A DNA stretch of 12,464 bases from Bacteroidales bacterium (GTDB taxonomy: Bacteria > Bacteroidota > Bacteroidia > Bacteroidales > P3): assembly GCA_021443125.1 (NCBI GenBank), contig JABUUQ010000004.1, positions 414,372 through 426,835 of the forward strand, written 5' to 3'. Below the pieces are notes generated by a model. It was not told the DNA's origin. It worked only from the letters and a program-made list of their open reading frames with translations, and searched no databases. The position numbers were made by a program, and so were the translations under genes. Shown here piece after piece: positions 1 through 6,935 of this stretch. How positions within the stretch are numbered: position 1 is the first letter of the stretch; every line of letters starts with the position of its first letter.

Positions 1-569
1 ACACAGACAAATACTATCGTTGGGGCTATGCAAAATTGCGTAGAGTGGGAACGGAATTTGTGCGTGCAGGACAAGAGCATCTGAAATGCAAAACTGGTTT
101 GTTTATAGATATATTTCCTTTGGACGATATACCAAAACACCTTCCTATGCAAATGCTTCAGGATTTTTATTGCTATTGTTTGAGAAAAATTGCTTGGAGT
201 GAAGTGGGCAGGGTGCAGAAAAAAGGTTTCAAAAAGCTGTGGTTTGCCTTGCTGTCAAAGATTCCTATGTCATTTGTCTTGAAATGTCAAAAGCCTTTGC
301 ACAAGAAAAGCAACAATTCCACACCCAACAAAGTTACATGTCTGTTGTTTCCATCCTTAGGCAAGTTCTATTTCAAAGCACCCCTGAAAGAGCGTTACGG
401 AATGCCGAAAAAATGGTTTTTAGAGAGAGAAGAATATGATTTTGAAGGAGAAAAAATCTATGGAATTAAGGATTATGATGCATTTTTGCAGTACGAATAC
501 CGTGATTATATGACAATTCCTCCTGTAGAGAAACGCAAAAAGCATTATTGTTCGAAACTGGAAATCTAA
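1..569 (+). CDS. LicD family phosphotransferase, 5'-truncated by the window edge
   Basis: The open frame runs in from the left edge (codons from base 3 read TDKYYRWGYAKLRR) and stops at TAA 567-569, so the true start lies outside. The visible part matches the C-terminal half of LicD-like nucleotidyltransferase-fold proteins: the GLFIDIFPLDDIP segment, a basic middle region, and the ending YDAFLQYEYRDYMTIPPVEKR. The complete LicD protein at 2040-2825 has VYVDIFPVVGFP and YDAFLSATYGDYMTLPPEDKR at the matching places, so the two are paralogues. Known LicD proteins move phosphocholine or similar phospho-groups onto cell-surface glycans; the substrate here is unknown. The N-terminal metal motif (GTLLGAVRH...DDDxD in the paralogue) is not in the window, so catalytic integrity cannot be judged. 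No hairpin terminator follows. An apparent start at base 36 is an internal TTG codon, not the gene start. Confidence 0.85.
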   Translation, partial: TDKYYRWGYAKLRRVGTEFVRAGQEHLKCKTGLFIDIFPLDDIPKHLPMQMLQDFYCYCLRKIAWSEVGRVQKKGFKKLWFALLSKIPMSFVLKCQKPLHKKSNNSTPNKVTCLLFPSLGKFYFKAPLKERYGMPKKWFLEREEYDFEGEKIYGIKDYDAFLQYEYRDYMTIPPVEKRKKHYCSKLEI

Positions 570-601
570 CCCTTGCCTTTGCAAATCAAAACACTTTTTT
601 A

Positions 602-631
602 TTGGGAAAATACTTTGTAAGGTTGGGAAAA
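602..631 (+). repeat. Direct repeat TTGGGAAAA flanking the -33 element
   Basis: Two identical 9-mers TTGGGAAAA lie at 602-610 and 623-631. Their starts are 21 bases apart, about two turns of the helix, and they bracket the TTTG (-33) at 614-617 of the promoter ahead of the antiporter gene. This placement would suit a regulator binding one face of the DNA. No known operator is recognised; the regulatory role is inference. Confidence 0.45.
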
Positions 632-644
632 ATCACTACCTTTG
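614..644 (+). promoter_or_regulatory. Bacteroidota-type promoter of the NhaC-like antiporter gene
   Basis: TTTG at 614-617, a 19-base spacer, and TACCTTTG at 637-644 match the Bacteroidota consensus TTTG / TAnnTTTG. Transcription would begin near 650, leaving an untranslated leader of about 25 bases. There is no Shine-Dalgarno sequence before the ATG at 675, only A/T-rich leader, as usual in this phylum. A weaker look-alike, TGCCTTTGCAAA, lies upstream at 574-585. Confidence 0.75.
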
Positions 645-674
645 CAAACTTATAACGCTAAAAACACTTAAATT

Positions 675-1958
675 ATGATAGCATTAAGCCCGATTATCCT
701 ATTCTTTTTGATTTATGTAGGCGGTAGTATTCTTTTGAACGACTTTTATGCACTGCCTATCTCGATAGCATTCCTTGCATCAACACTTTACGCGATTTTT
801 CTTTACTGCAGACGCGACAAATTGGAAGACAGAATAAACGTATTCCTTAAAGGTGCTGGGCAATCCAACATTATGTATATGGTACTCATCTTTATCATGG
901 CTGGAGCTTTTGCAAACTTGGCTAAAAGTATGGGTTCCATAGATGCTATTGCTAATCTGACTTTGGCTTACTTGCCTACATCTATGATTTTGCCAGGTTG
1001 TTTTCTTGCAGCCAGCATAATATCAATGGGAATAGGCACTTCTGTTGGAACGATTGCTGCTTTGGCACCTTTGGCTGCCGGTGTTGCAGCACAGACTGGC
1101 GGAAACACTGCATTGTTTATTGGTTGCGTTGTAGGAGGTGCTTTTTTTGGCGACAACCTTTCCTTTATCAGCGACACAACCATTGTTGCCACACGAAGTT
1201 TGGGAATAACCATGATGGACAAATTCAAAGCCAATTTCCGTATAGCCCTTCCTGCTGCAATAATCACTATTATTATCTATATATTTGTTGGTTCCAACAT
1301 AGAAACTTCCCAAGATTTCAAATCACCTAACTTTCTTCTTGTTTTGCCTTATCTTGTTGTTTTGCTTACATCTATCTTCAGGGTAAATGTTATTTTGGTT
1401 CTTGCCATAGGAATAGTGCTTAGTATAGCAATTGCACTGGGTTACGGACACACTCCTATGCCAGATATTCTTGGAGCAATGAATGGTGGAATTATGAATA
1501 TGGGTGAATTGATTGTTGTGTCAATGCTTGCGGGAGGTTTGATAGAACTTGTTCGCAAAGACGGTGGTGTGGATATTCTGATGAAAGCCATACGTTCTCG
1601 TGTGCATAATCGCTGTGGTGCAGAACTTAGTATGTCGCTTATGGTTATGCTTGCCGACTTTTGCACAGCCAACAATACAATTGCCATACTTATTACAGGT
1701 AATCTTTCAAAAGAAATATCAGACGAATACAATGTTCCAGCACCTCATACAGCAAGTTTGTTAGGTATTTGGAGCTGTGTGGCACAAAGTATCATACCAT
1801 ACGGAGCACAATTGCTTCTTGCAGCAGGTATGGTCAGCATCTCGCCTGTAAAAATTATTCCTTACTTATTCTATCCTTTTGTTTTGGCGATAGTTACATT
1901 ATTCTTCACATTCTTTTTGTCAAAAGCAAAAAAGCCAAAGCAAGAGATAGCAAAATAA
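675..1958 (+). CDS. NhaC-family Na+/H+ antiporter-like membrane protein
   Basis: A 427-residue, highly hydrophobic protein with about ten or more membrane segments and a short basic tail (KAKKPKQEIAK). The family call rests on the GIGTSVGTIAALAPLA stretch (about 119-134) and on GGAFFGDNLSFISDTTIVAT (about 154-173), which resembles the NhaC signature with its acidic and hydroxyl residues inside the membrane. A second-half repeat of the fold is suggested by ADFCTANNTIAILITG and the GIWSCVAQSIIPYGAQ segment. Family members exchange external protons for internal sodium; some relatives move organic anions or amino acids, so the ion is not certain. It has its own promoter and ends at a strong hairpin, so it is probably transcribed alone. 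It faces the licD/menA pair tail to tail. The ATG start fits the promoter and the hydrophobic N-terminus. Confidence 0.85.
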   Translation: MIALSPIILFFLIYVGGSILLNDFYALPISIAFLASTLYAIFLYCRRDKLEDRINVFLKGAGQSNIMYMVLIFIMAGAFANLAKSMGSIDAIANLTLAYLPTSMILPGCFLAASIISMGIGTSVGTIAALAPLAAGVAAQTGGNTALFIGCVVGGAFFGDNLSFISDTTIVATRSLGITMMDKFKANFRIALPAAIITIIIYIFVGSNIETSQDFKSPNFLLVLPYLVVLLTSIFRVNVILVLAIGIVLSIAIALGYGHTPMPDILGAMNGGIMNMGELIVVSMLAGGLIELVRKDGGVDILMKAIRSRVHNRCGAELSMSLMVMLADFCTANNTIAILITGNLSKEISDEYNVPAPHTASLLGIWSCVAQSIIPYGAQLLLAAGMVSISPVKIIPYLFYPFVLAIVTLFFTFFLSKAKKPKQEIAK

Positions 1959-1972
1959 AAGCAAGTTTCAAT

Positions 1973-2016
1973 AAAATAAAACGGCGTTTTAATTTACTGA
2001 AACGCCGTTTTATTTT
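1973..2016. terminator. Perfect 17-bp hairpin, likely bidirectional terminator (repeat family site 1)
   Basis: Bases 1973-1989 (AAAATAAAACGGCGTTT) pair perfectly with 2000-2016 around a 10-base loop (TAATTTACTG). Both flanks are U-rich when read outward (TTTTATTTTTG on plus, TTTTATTTTATTG on minus). The hairpin sits 15 bases after the antiporter stop and 24 bases after the licD stop on the opposite strand, so it can end both convergent transcripts. The stem contains the 13-mer AAAACGGCGTTTT at 1978-1990 and its near-complement at 1999-2011. The AAAAGCAAG module found at the other sites is at 1957-1965 and overlaps the antiporter stop codon. Confidence 0.8.
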
Positions 2017-2039
2017 TGTGTGTCTTTGTTACAATTTCC

Positions 2040-2825
2040 CTACTCTTTCCAATAAGCTTTGAAAACATGTTCCGAATGTCTTTTGTCTTCGGGTGGCAGT
2101 GTCATATAATCGCCATAAGTTGCTGAAAGAAAGGCATCGTAATTCTCCAACGCCGTATAATTTTTGCCTTCGAAAGTTTGGGTTGAATAGGAACGGAAAA
2201 TATCTGCCTTGATATAGCGTCTGTGTTTGTAGTAGTTAGGAATAACACCGGCAAACTCTGCTTCGTCGAATGGATAACGGGAATATATATTCTCGATTCG
2301 TTGCATTATTTTATCCTTATCGGGATAGAAACATCTTTTTACGGCATTAAAGCAAGCTTTCAAAGGCTTTTCGCCTATTCTTTTGGTAGCAATACGCATC
2401 AAAAGGTAGTTTTTATGATATTCTTCAACGAATTGTTTGAACTTTTCTTCGGTTTCAGGAAATCCAACCACTGGAAAAATATCCACATACACACCTGAAC
2501 GAATAGTTTTCTCTATCAAAATGGTGCGATTGTCAAAAACTTTTGCAAAAGGAAAGCGATAATACAAATCTTTCCTCATACTCTGCACCTGCAAATAAGG
2601 TTTGTAGCCGTCGAACTCCTGAAGAAATCTTTGGTAATCGGGATATGGCATGATTATATCCAAATCGTCATCCCAAGGAATATAACCTTTGTGTCGCACA
2701 GCCCCTAATAATGTTCCGTAACCAATAGAGTAGCGAATTTTTCTTTCTGTGCAAAACTGCTCTATTGCATCCAAAATGTTTATCTGGATTTTTTTCAATT
2801 CTTCCAAGTCTATTGTTTTGCTCAT
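2040..2825 (-). CDS. LicD family phosphotransferase
   Basis: A complete 261-residue soluble protein with the LicD nucleotidyltransferase-fold signature: GYGTLLGAVRHKGYIPWDD at about 35-53, then D54 and D56. The clustered aspartates (52, 53, 54, 56) are the expected metal and catalytic site. VYVDIFPV follows at 112-119 and the family C-terminal motif YGDYMTLPP at 237-245. Known members add phosphocholine or related phospho-groups to surface polysaccharide or teichoic acid; the acceptor here cannot be read from the sequence. No signal peptide is seen, so it should act in the cytoplasm. Its ATG overlaps the menA stop by four bases (ATGA), so the two are translationally coupled, although no shared pathway is obvious. 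It resembles the partial LicD protein at 1-569, which lies beyond the antiporter gene on the other strand. Confidence 0.9.
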   Translation of the reverse strand: MSKTIDLEELKKIQINILDAIEQFCTERKIRYSIGYGTLLGAVRHKGYIPWDDDLDIIMPYPDYQRFLQEFDGYKPYLQVQSMRKDLYYRFPFAKVFDNRTILIEKTIRSGVYVDIFPVVGFPETEEKFKQFVEEYHKNYLLMRIATKRIGEKPLKACFNAVKRCFYPDKDKIMQRIENIYSRYPFDEAEFAGVIPNYYKHRRYIKADIFRSYSTQTFEGKNYTALENYDAFLSATYGDYMTLPPEDKRHSEHVFKAYWKE

Positions 2826-3694
2826 AGCTTATCAACACATATATTTATAATATACAGAATCAGAAAAACCAAGTTTAGCAGACTTGTTCTAAACAACAAT
2901 TTATTGTATTCTTTGCCTTCTGCTTTCAAAAGTTTGAAAAAATTTATCAAAGCAAGCAAAGGCAAAAGCATAATAACACTCCAACCAAACAAAACCACAA
3001 CCAAAACTGCTATAACCACAATGAAAAACAAATATTCCATTTCTCCGACAAACTTGCCAAAGCGAACAGGTATAGTTTTCTTGCCTGCATTTTTGTCAAC
3101 CTCTATATCTCTCAAATTATTGGTAAGAAGCACCATAGAAGACACGCATCCGCAAATGCAGCCTATGAGAACAATCCCAAGAAACCTAGAATCCCAAGCA
3201 TAGTTTTGAGATAGAATTATATAAGTTCCAGCAGTGGCAACGGGACCATAGAAAACAAAAGCAAAAATGTCTGCAATGCCAAGGTATGACAAAGAAAATC
3301 GGGAAGCAGTGTAGAGCCAAGCAAAACAAATGCTCAAAACGCCAATGCAGAGTATTGTCCAGCCACCCAGAAACACAAGATAGATTCCCAATAACAAACA
3401 GACAATCAAGTTAATCCAAATAGCGTTTTTCATTTGTTTTGTTGTGATAGTACCTTCCGCCAAAGCACGCTGAGGTCCTACTCTTCCTTTTTTGTCCAAG
3501 CCCGATTTGAAATCATAATAGTCGTTTATAAGATTTGCCAACACCTGAAGCCCAGTTCCACAGCAAATAACTGCCAACGCATTCAGCCAACAAGCATCTT
3601 GCCACGAATAAATAACAGCCAAGAGTATAGGAATAAAAGACAAAAGCAAAGTTTTAGGCCTTATGATTGAAAACCAAATCTTTATTTTCTTCAT
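2822..3694 (-). CDS. menA: 1,4-dihydroxy-2-naphthoate polyprenyltransferase (MenA)
   Basis: A 290-residue UbiA-superfamily membrane protein. It attaches the polyprenyl tail to 1,4-dihydroxy-2-naphthoate, giving demethylmenaquinone at the inner membrane. Both aspartate-rich motifs are present: NLINDYYDFKSGLD (about 54-67), followed by the MenA-type GRVGPQRALAEG (70-81), and TNNLRDIEVDKNAGKKT (191-207), which bind the magnesium-diphosphate substrate. Eight or so hydrophobic segments surround them, and length is normal for MenA. The GPQRA segment and NNLRDI...GKKTIPVRFG argue for MenA rather than UbiA or a chlorophyll/heme homologue. It overlaps licD by four bases. Its product pathway supplies menaquinol to the cytochrome bd oxidase encoded just upstream on the same strand. 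No TAnnTTTG element is visible in the roughly 190 bases before the ATG, so its promoter is unclear and read-through from cydB is possible. Confidence 0.93.
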   Translation of the reverse strand: MKKIKIWFSIIRPKTLLLSFIPILLAVIYSWQDACWLNALAVICCGTGLQVLANLINDYYDFKSGLDKKGRVGPQRALAEGTITTKQMKNAIWINLIVCLLLGIYLVFLGGWTILCIGVLSICFAWLYTASRFSLSYLGIADIFAFVFYGPVATAGTYIILSQNYAWDSRFLGIVLIGCICGCVSSMVLLTNNLRDIEVDKNAGKKTIPVRFGKFVGEMEYLFFIVVIAVLVVVLFGWSVIMLLPLLALINFFKLLKAEGKEYNKLLFRTSLLNLVFLILYIINICVDKL

Positions 3695-3786
3695 AATGTA
3701 GTATTAGGTTAAAGGAATCTGCAATCAAAAACTCAATCCACAAAATTTTTCCGTAGCAAAACAACTTCAAAAATCTGTTGTGTTGT

Positions 3787-3887
3787 CTTGCTTTTTGTGT
3801 ACGATAAATTCTTTCTTTGTTTGGCTTTTCTAAAACGGCGTTTTAATTTATCGAAACGCCGTTTTAGAAAATTAAAACGCCGTTTTA
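3787..3887 (-). repeat. Palindromic repeat site 2: three CG-rich units with a perfect 18-bp hairpin after cydB
   Basis: Three copies of the 13-mer lie at 3832-3844 (AAAACGGCGTTTT), 3853-3865 (GAAACGCCGTTTT) and 3874-3886 (AAAACGCCGTTTT). Bases 3826-3843 pair perfectly with 3854-3871 over 18 bp, with a 10-base loop TAATTTATCG nearly the same as at site 1. The third unit overlaps the cydB stop codon (TAA at 3885-3887 on the minus strand), so the structure begins exactly where translation ends. The CTTGCTTTT form of the second module is at 3787-3795. The site probably terminates or partly attenuates the cydAB transcript before menA; unlike sites 1 and 3 it lacks a long U-tract directly after the main stem. 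Confidence 0.75.
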
Positions 3888-4994
3888 TTTTGTCTTGCCC
3901 AAAGAACGCCAAGCATAAACAATATATGCCAAAACGAAAGGCACAAGTATGCTAACATAAGCCATTGTTCTCAAAGTGAATTCGCTGCTTGAAGCATTTT
4001 GAATAGTCAGCGAACTTTGCAAATCGGCATTGCTTGGATAGAAAGCAGTGTTGTTGAATCCTGCAACAAGGAAAAGTGCCAACACGGTAAGCACTGTGCC
4101 AATTCCTGCAGGCCAAATACTCTTTATACTTTCCTTGTGCAACAACGCATCACCTATTCCCCAAAGCACAAGCACAACTCCAACAACAAGAAGTGCGAAA
4201 ACATACCACATATCCAAAAGATTATGAAGGTATTTGAGAGGTTCCATAGATATGACTCCGTTTTCAGGATTTACTGCATAGCCGTCTTTCAATAGTGTTC
4301 TGATAAGGAAAGCCAAGAAAAAGATTAGGAATGCAGAAACATTGAAAACAAGTGTCTTACGGCTGTTTGCCCTTATTGTTTCATCTTCAACATTGTTTAT
4401 AACATACAAAGCACCAAGGATACGAGCCAAAAACAAAACAGCCAAGCCAAGAACAAGATTCCAAATATCAAGAAGGGCATCCAAACCATGACTTCCGTTT
4501 GCCCAAGCACTGATAACGCCAGCGTTTTCTATGCCTAAAAGATTTTCTTTGCCTATTACGAAGTTGGAACCATTGAAAAATGTTGCCACAGCACCACCAA
4601 GCAATAGCGGACCAACGAAACCATTTATTGCAAGAAAGATATGGAAAGTTTTTTTGCCGAAAATATTGCCCAATTTGCCTTCAAATTCGTAACTTACTGG
4701 CTGAAGGACAAAAGAAAACAGTATAATCATCCACAACCAATAAGCTCCTCCGAAACTGGTTGAGTAAAACAATGGGAAAGACGCAAAAAACGCACCTCCA
4801 AAAGTTACAAGTGTAGTGAAAGTCAGTTCCCATTTGCTGCCTGTTGCACGAATAAGTTTAGAGCGTTGTTCTTCTGTTTTGCCAATTGAGAACAACATGG
4901 AATTTGTGCCTTGTACGAAAAGCAAAAACACAAGGATTGAACCAAGAAGTGATACTATAAACCACCAATATTGTTGTAAGCAAATCATTGTCAT
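3885..4994 (-). CDS. cydB: Cytochrome bd ubiquinol/menaquinol oxidase subunit II
   Basis: A 369-residue integral membrane protein of the CydB family, which pairs with CydA and supports the haem b595/d site of the terminal oxidase that reduces oxygen to water with menaquinol or ubiquinol. Support comes from the N-terminal YWWFIVSLLGSILVFLLFVQ, the conserved SKWELTFTTLVTFGGAFFAS block (the region of the E. coli VWDGNQVW... motif), about eight or nine membrane helices, and the position 14 bases after cydA. I chose ATG at 4994; an earlier TTG at 5000 and a later ATG at 4988 are possible, and all give the same mature core. The E. coli-type WDGNQVW is replaced by KWELTFT, which I recall as usual in Bacteroidota homologues. 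The stop codon lies inside a palindromic repeat. Confidence 0.93.
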   Translation of the reverse strand: MTMICLQQYWWFIVSLLGSILVFLLFVQGTNSMLFSIGKTEEQRSKLIRATGSKWELTFTTLVTFGGAFFASFPLFYSTSFGGAYWLWMIILFSFVLQPVSYEFEGKLGNIFGKKTFHIFLAINGFVGPLLLGGAVATFFNGSNFVIGKENLLGIENAGVISAWANGSHGLDALLDIWNLVLGLAVLFLARILGALYVINNVEDETIRANSRKTLVFNVSAFLIFFLAFLIRTLLKDGYAVNPENGVISMEPLKYLHNLLDMWYVFALLVVGVVLVLWGIGDALLHKESIKSIWPAGIGTVLTVLALFLVAGFNNTAFYPSNADLQSSLTIQNASSSEFTLRTMAYVSILVPFVLAYIVYAWRSLGKTK

Positions 4995-5008
4995 AGCCAA
5001 AATTGTTT

Positions 5009-6529
5009 TTAATATTTCTTAATTTGTTTGCACATAATACTAATCTCCACCACAAGCATAGCTGTGAATAACGCAAGGAAGATAAAGAATGTTGTCATTA
5101 CTTCTCCAGAACCTATTTGGCTGACAGAAGCCCATGTAGGCAACATATCTTGAATTGTCCAAGGCTGACGGCCAACCTCTGCTACAATCCAACCAGATTC
5201 AGAGGCGATATAAGCCAATGGAAGCATGATAATGCCCGCTATTTGCAACCATTTGAATTTCTTTATGTCTTTTTTGTAGATTATAAACAACATTAGGGCA
5301 AAGAAAACAATGAACAATGTGCCCAAACCTACCATAATTCTGAATGCATAGAAGCAAACAGGAATAAAAGGCACGATATCGTCGGCGTTCTTAATGAATC
5401 CATATCCGAAATAGTCCATATTTTCTGCTATCTCAGGTTTCAGATGTTGATTTTCTTTTGGATTTTTGCGATAAGCCTGCAATGCGGTTATTGCTTTCTG
5501 TCCTTTCTCGATTTTTTCTTGTAATGGAATCTCCACTTTGCCGGTTGTGGTGTTGGTATATCCGTTTATGATATCATTTACCCCTGGAACATATCCGTCA
5601 AATGAACGTGTGGCAAGAAGAGACAAAACCTTAGGAACTTCTATCTTTAGTGGTGCAGATTCTTCGTTCTTATAGTCGGGTTGTTCCAAAGGATTGACTG
5701 CTGCAATAAGTGTCAAACCCTGACTTTCTCCACCATTATACAACGCTTCCATAGCAGCAAGTTTCATAGGCTGAACCTGAGCCACCTTATATGCAGATTC
5801 GTCGCCGGTATATAGTGCAAGAAGCGATGCAGACAAGCCGACAATACTTGCTATGCCTATACTCTTTTTTGCCAACTCCTCATGCTTCTTTTTGATTAGG
5901 AAATAGCAACTTACAGCCACTACAAAAACAGCACCAACTATCCATGAAGAAGTTACGGTGTGGCAAAACTTATCTATAGCGTAAGGAGAAAATGCCACAT
6001 CCAAGAAACTGGTCATTTCATTACGCATTGTGTCGGGATTGAATGCACAACCTACAGGGTATTGCATCCATGAATTTGCCACAAGTATCCACCAAGCAGA
6101 AAATGTTGCACCAATGCCAGACAGCCATGTAGCTGTAAGGTGGAAACCTCTTGACACCTTTTGCCAGCCAAAGAACATAACAGCCACAAAGGTAGATTCC
6201 ATGAAAAATGCCACTATGCCTTCCACAGCAAGAGGCGCTCCAAAAATATCTCCTACGAACCAAGAATAATTACTCCAATTTGTACCGAACTCAAATTCAA
6301 GAATAATTCCTGTGGCTACACCCATGGCGAAATTGATTCCGAAAAGACGCTGCCAAAACTGTGATGCCTCTTTCCAAAATTCTTTTTGAGTGCGATAATA
6401 GATAGTTTCCATAATTCCCATAATTACTGCAAGCCCCAAAGTAAGAGGAACAAACAGCCAATGGTAAATTGCAGTCAGTGCAAACTGGGCTCTGGCCCAA
6501 TCAATGCTACAAAGGTCGATGTTGTTCAT
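5009..6529 (-). CDS. cydA: Cytochrome bd ubiquinol/menaquinol oxidase subunit I
   Basis: A 506-residue membrane protein carrying the haem ligands and quinol site of cytochrome bd. Residues matching the known E. coli ones are visible: H23 (IYHWLFVPLTLG, haem b595), H190 (FCHTVTSSW, haem b558), M399 (AFRIMVGLG, haem b558), and E103 and E111 of the proton path (AVEGIVAFFMEST). The Q-loop has QPMKLAAMEALY (254-265) with the K and E that contact quinol, and GRQPW is at 453-457. The protein is slightly shorter than E. coli CydA. It works at the cytoplasmic membrane, giving high-affinity respiration or oxygen scavenging. It starts 7 bases after the DUF4492 gene and is followed by cydB. All ligands are present, so the enzyme should be functional. 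Confidence 0.97.
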   Translation of the reverse strand: MNNIDLCSIDWARAQFALTAIYHWLFVPLTLGLAVIMGIMETIYYRTQKEFWKEASQFWQRLFGINFAMGVATGIILEFEFGTNWSNYSWFVGDIFGAPLAVEGIVAFFMESTFVAVMFFGWQKVSRGFHLTATWLSGIGATFSAWWILVANSWMQYPVGCAFNPDTMRNEMTSFLDVAFSPYAIDKFCHTVTSSWIVGAVFVVAVSCYFLIKKKHEELAKKSIGIASIVGLSASLLALYTGDESAYKVAQVQPMKLAAMEALYNGGESQGLTLIAAVNPLEQPDYKNEESAPLKIEVPKVLSLLATRSFDGYVPGVNDIINGYTNTTTGKVEIPLQEKIEKGQKAITALQAYRKNPKENQHLKPEIAENMDYFGYGFIKNADDIVPFIPVCFYAFRIMVGLGTLFIVFFALMLFIIYKKDIKKFKWLQIAGIIMLPLAYIASESGWIVAEVGRQPWTIQDMLPTWASVSQIGSGEVMTTFFIFLALFTAMLVVEISIMCKQIKKY

Positions 6530-6536
6530 AATTATA

Positions 6537-6752
6537 CTATTTGTTTAGTGAGTTTATTATTTGCTGATTGACGAAATCTGCCTCCTTGCCCTTCTGTGCA
6601 TTTTCTTTTATGTAGTTGGGAAAGAAGAAAACCTTGAGAACCAAGAAAATAATGACTAATTTTATGATTATAACCGTCCATAAAGTTTTGCCGACAGTCA
6701 TATTTCTAAAACCATCCACATAAAAATAGAACACTTTCTTGATTACATTCAT
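6537..6752 (-). CDS. DUF4492 small membrane protein, first gene of the cytochrome bd operon
   Basis: A 71-residue protein with one membrane helix (about 25-45, IIIKLVIIFLVLKVFFF), preceded by the family signature FYVDGFRNMTVGKTLW (10-25) and followed by a charged tail. In Bacteroidota this family stands directly ahead of cydA, as here (7-base gap). I infer a role as an accessory or assembly subunit of the oxidase, comparable in position and size to CydX-type peptides elsewhere, though not homologous to them by eye. I start at the ATG at 6752: the longer open frame to 6845 would add a lysine- and hydrophobic-rich extension translated from the promoter, which cannot be in the transcript. The leader is then about 20 bases. 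Confidence 0.85.
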   Translation of the reverse strand: MNVIKKVFYFYVDGFRNMTVGKTLWTVIIIKLVIIFLVLKVFFFPNYIKENAQKGKEADFVNQQIINSLNK

Positions 6753-6772
6753 TGTGCAACTGTTTCGTTTAG

Positions 6773-6809
6773 TATTTGCAAATATATATATTTTTTTTGA
6801 TACAACAAA
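6773..6809 (-). promoter_or_regulatory. Consensus promoter of the DUF4492-cydA-cydB operon, with palindrome
   Basis: On the minus strand TTTG (6809-6806), a 19-base spacer and TATATTTG (6786-6779) match the Bacteroidota promoter consensus exactly. Transcription should begin near 6772. The -7 element overlaps a perfect 12-base palindrome TATTTGCAAATA at 6773-6784 that covers the -7 and start region, a possible operator. No FNR-like TTGAT-N4-ATCAA site is seen. Confidence 0.75.
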
Positions 6810-6828
6810 AACTGCACAAATAAATAAC

Positions 6829-6898
6829 CAAAAAAATAAAAGCAAGTTCTAATTTATTATTCCTTTGTTTTAATTTTTTCTTCCTTGCTTTTATTTTT
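6829..6898 (-). terminator. 15-bp inverted repeat with U-tract, terminator of the FAD oxidoreductase gene (repeat family site 3)
   Basis: Bases 6832-6846 (AAAAATAAAAGCAAG) pair perfectly with 6884-6898 around a 37-base A/T-rich interior. On the minus strand the stem is followed by a run of seven or eight U, and it begins 38 bases after the oxidoreductase stop, as expected for a factor-independent terminator. The arms are the AAAAGCAAG module of the repeat family. The interior TTATTCCTTTGTTTTAATTT (6857-6876) nearly equals TTATTCCTTGCTTTTAATTT at site 4 (9530-9549). The CG-rich 13-mer is absent here. The large loop makes folding less certain than at site 1. Confidence 0.65.
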
Positions 6899-6935
6899 CT
6901 CTTTCTTTGTTTTAGTGTAATGCAATGCAGATTGT

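Noticed and set aside
1957..2016. Insertion-sequence end or miniature transposon with target duplication
   Set aside because: No flanking direct repeat is seen around this or the other sites, and no transposase is in the window; a mobile origin remains only a possibility.
1769..2062. Plus-strand open frame of 97 codons across the antiporter end
   Set aside because: It is in a different frame of the antiporter gene and runs through the terminator hairpin; its protein shows no family features.
3832..3886. CRISPR-like array from the three CG units
   Set aside because: Spacing is only about 8 bases, the units are near-palindromes, and similar units are scattered across the window with no cas genes.
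4995..5000. TTG start for cydB at 5000
   Set aside because: An ATG follows two codons later at 4994 and adds nothing to lose; TTG starts are rare and there is no Shine-Dalgarno site to favour it.
6753..6845. 31-residue extension of the DUF4492 protein
   Set aside because: It lies on top of the consensus promoter and would not be transcribed; the family N-terminus fits the ATG at 6752.
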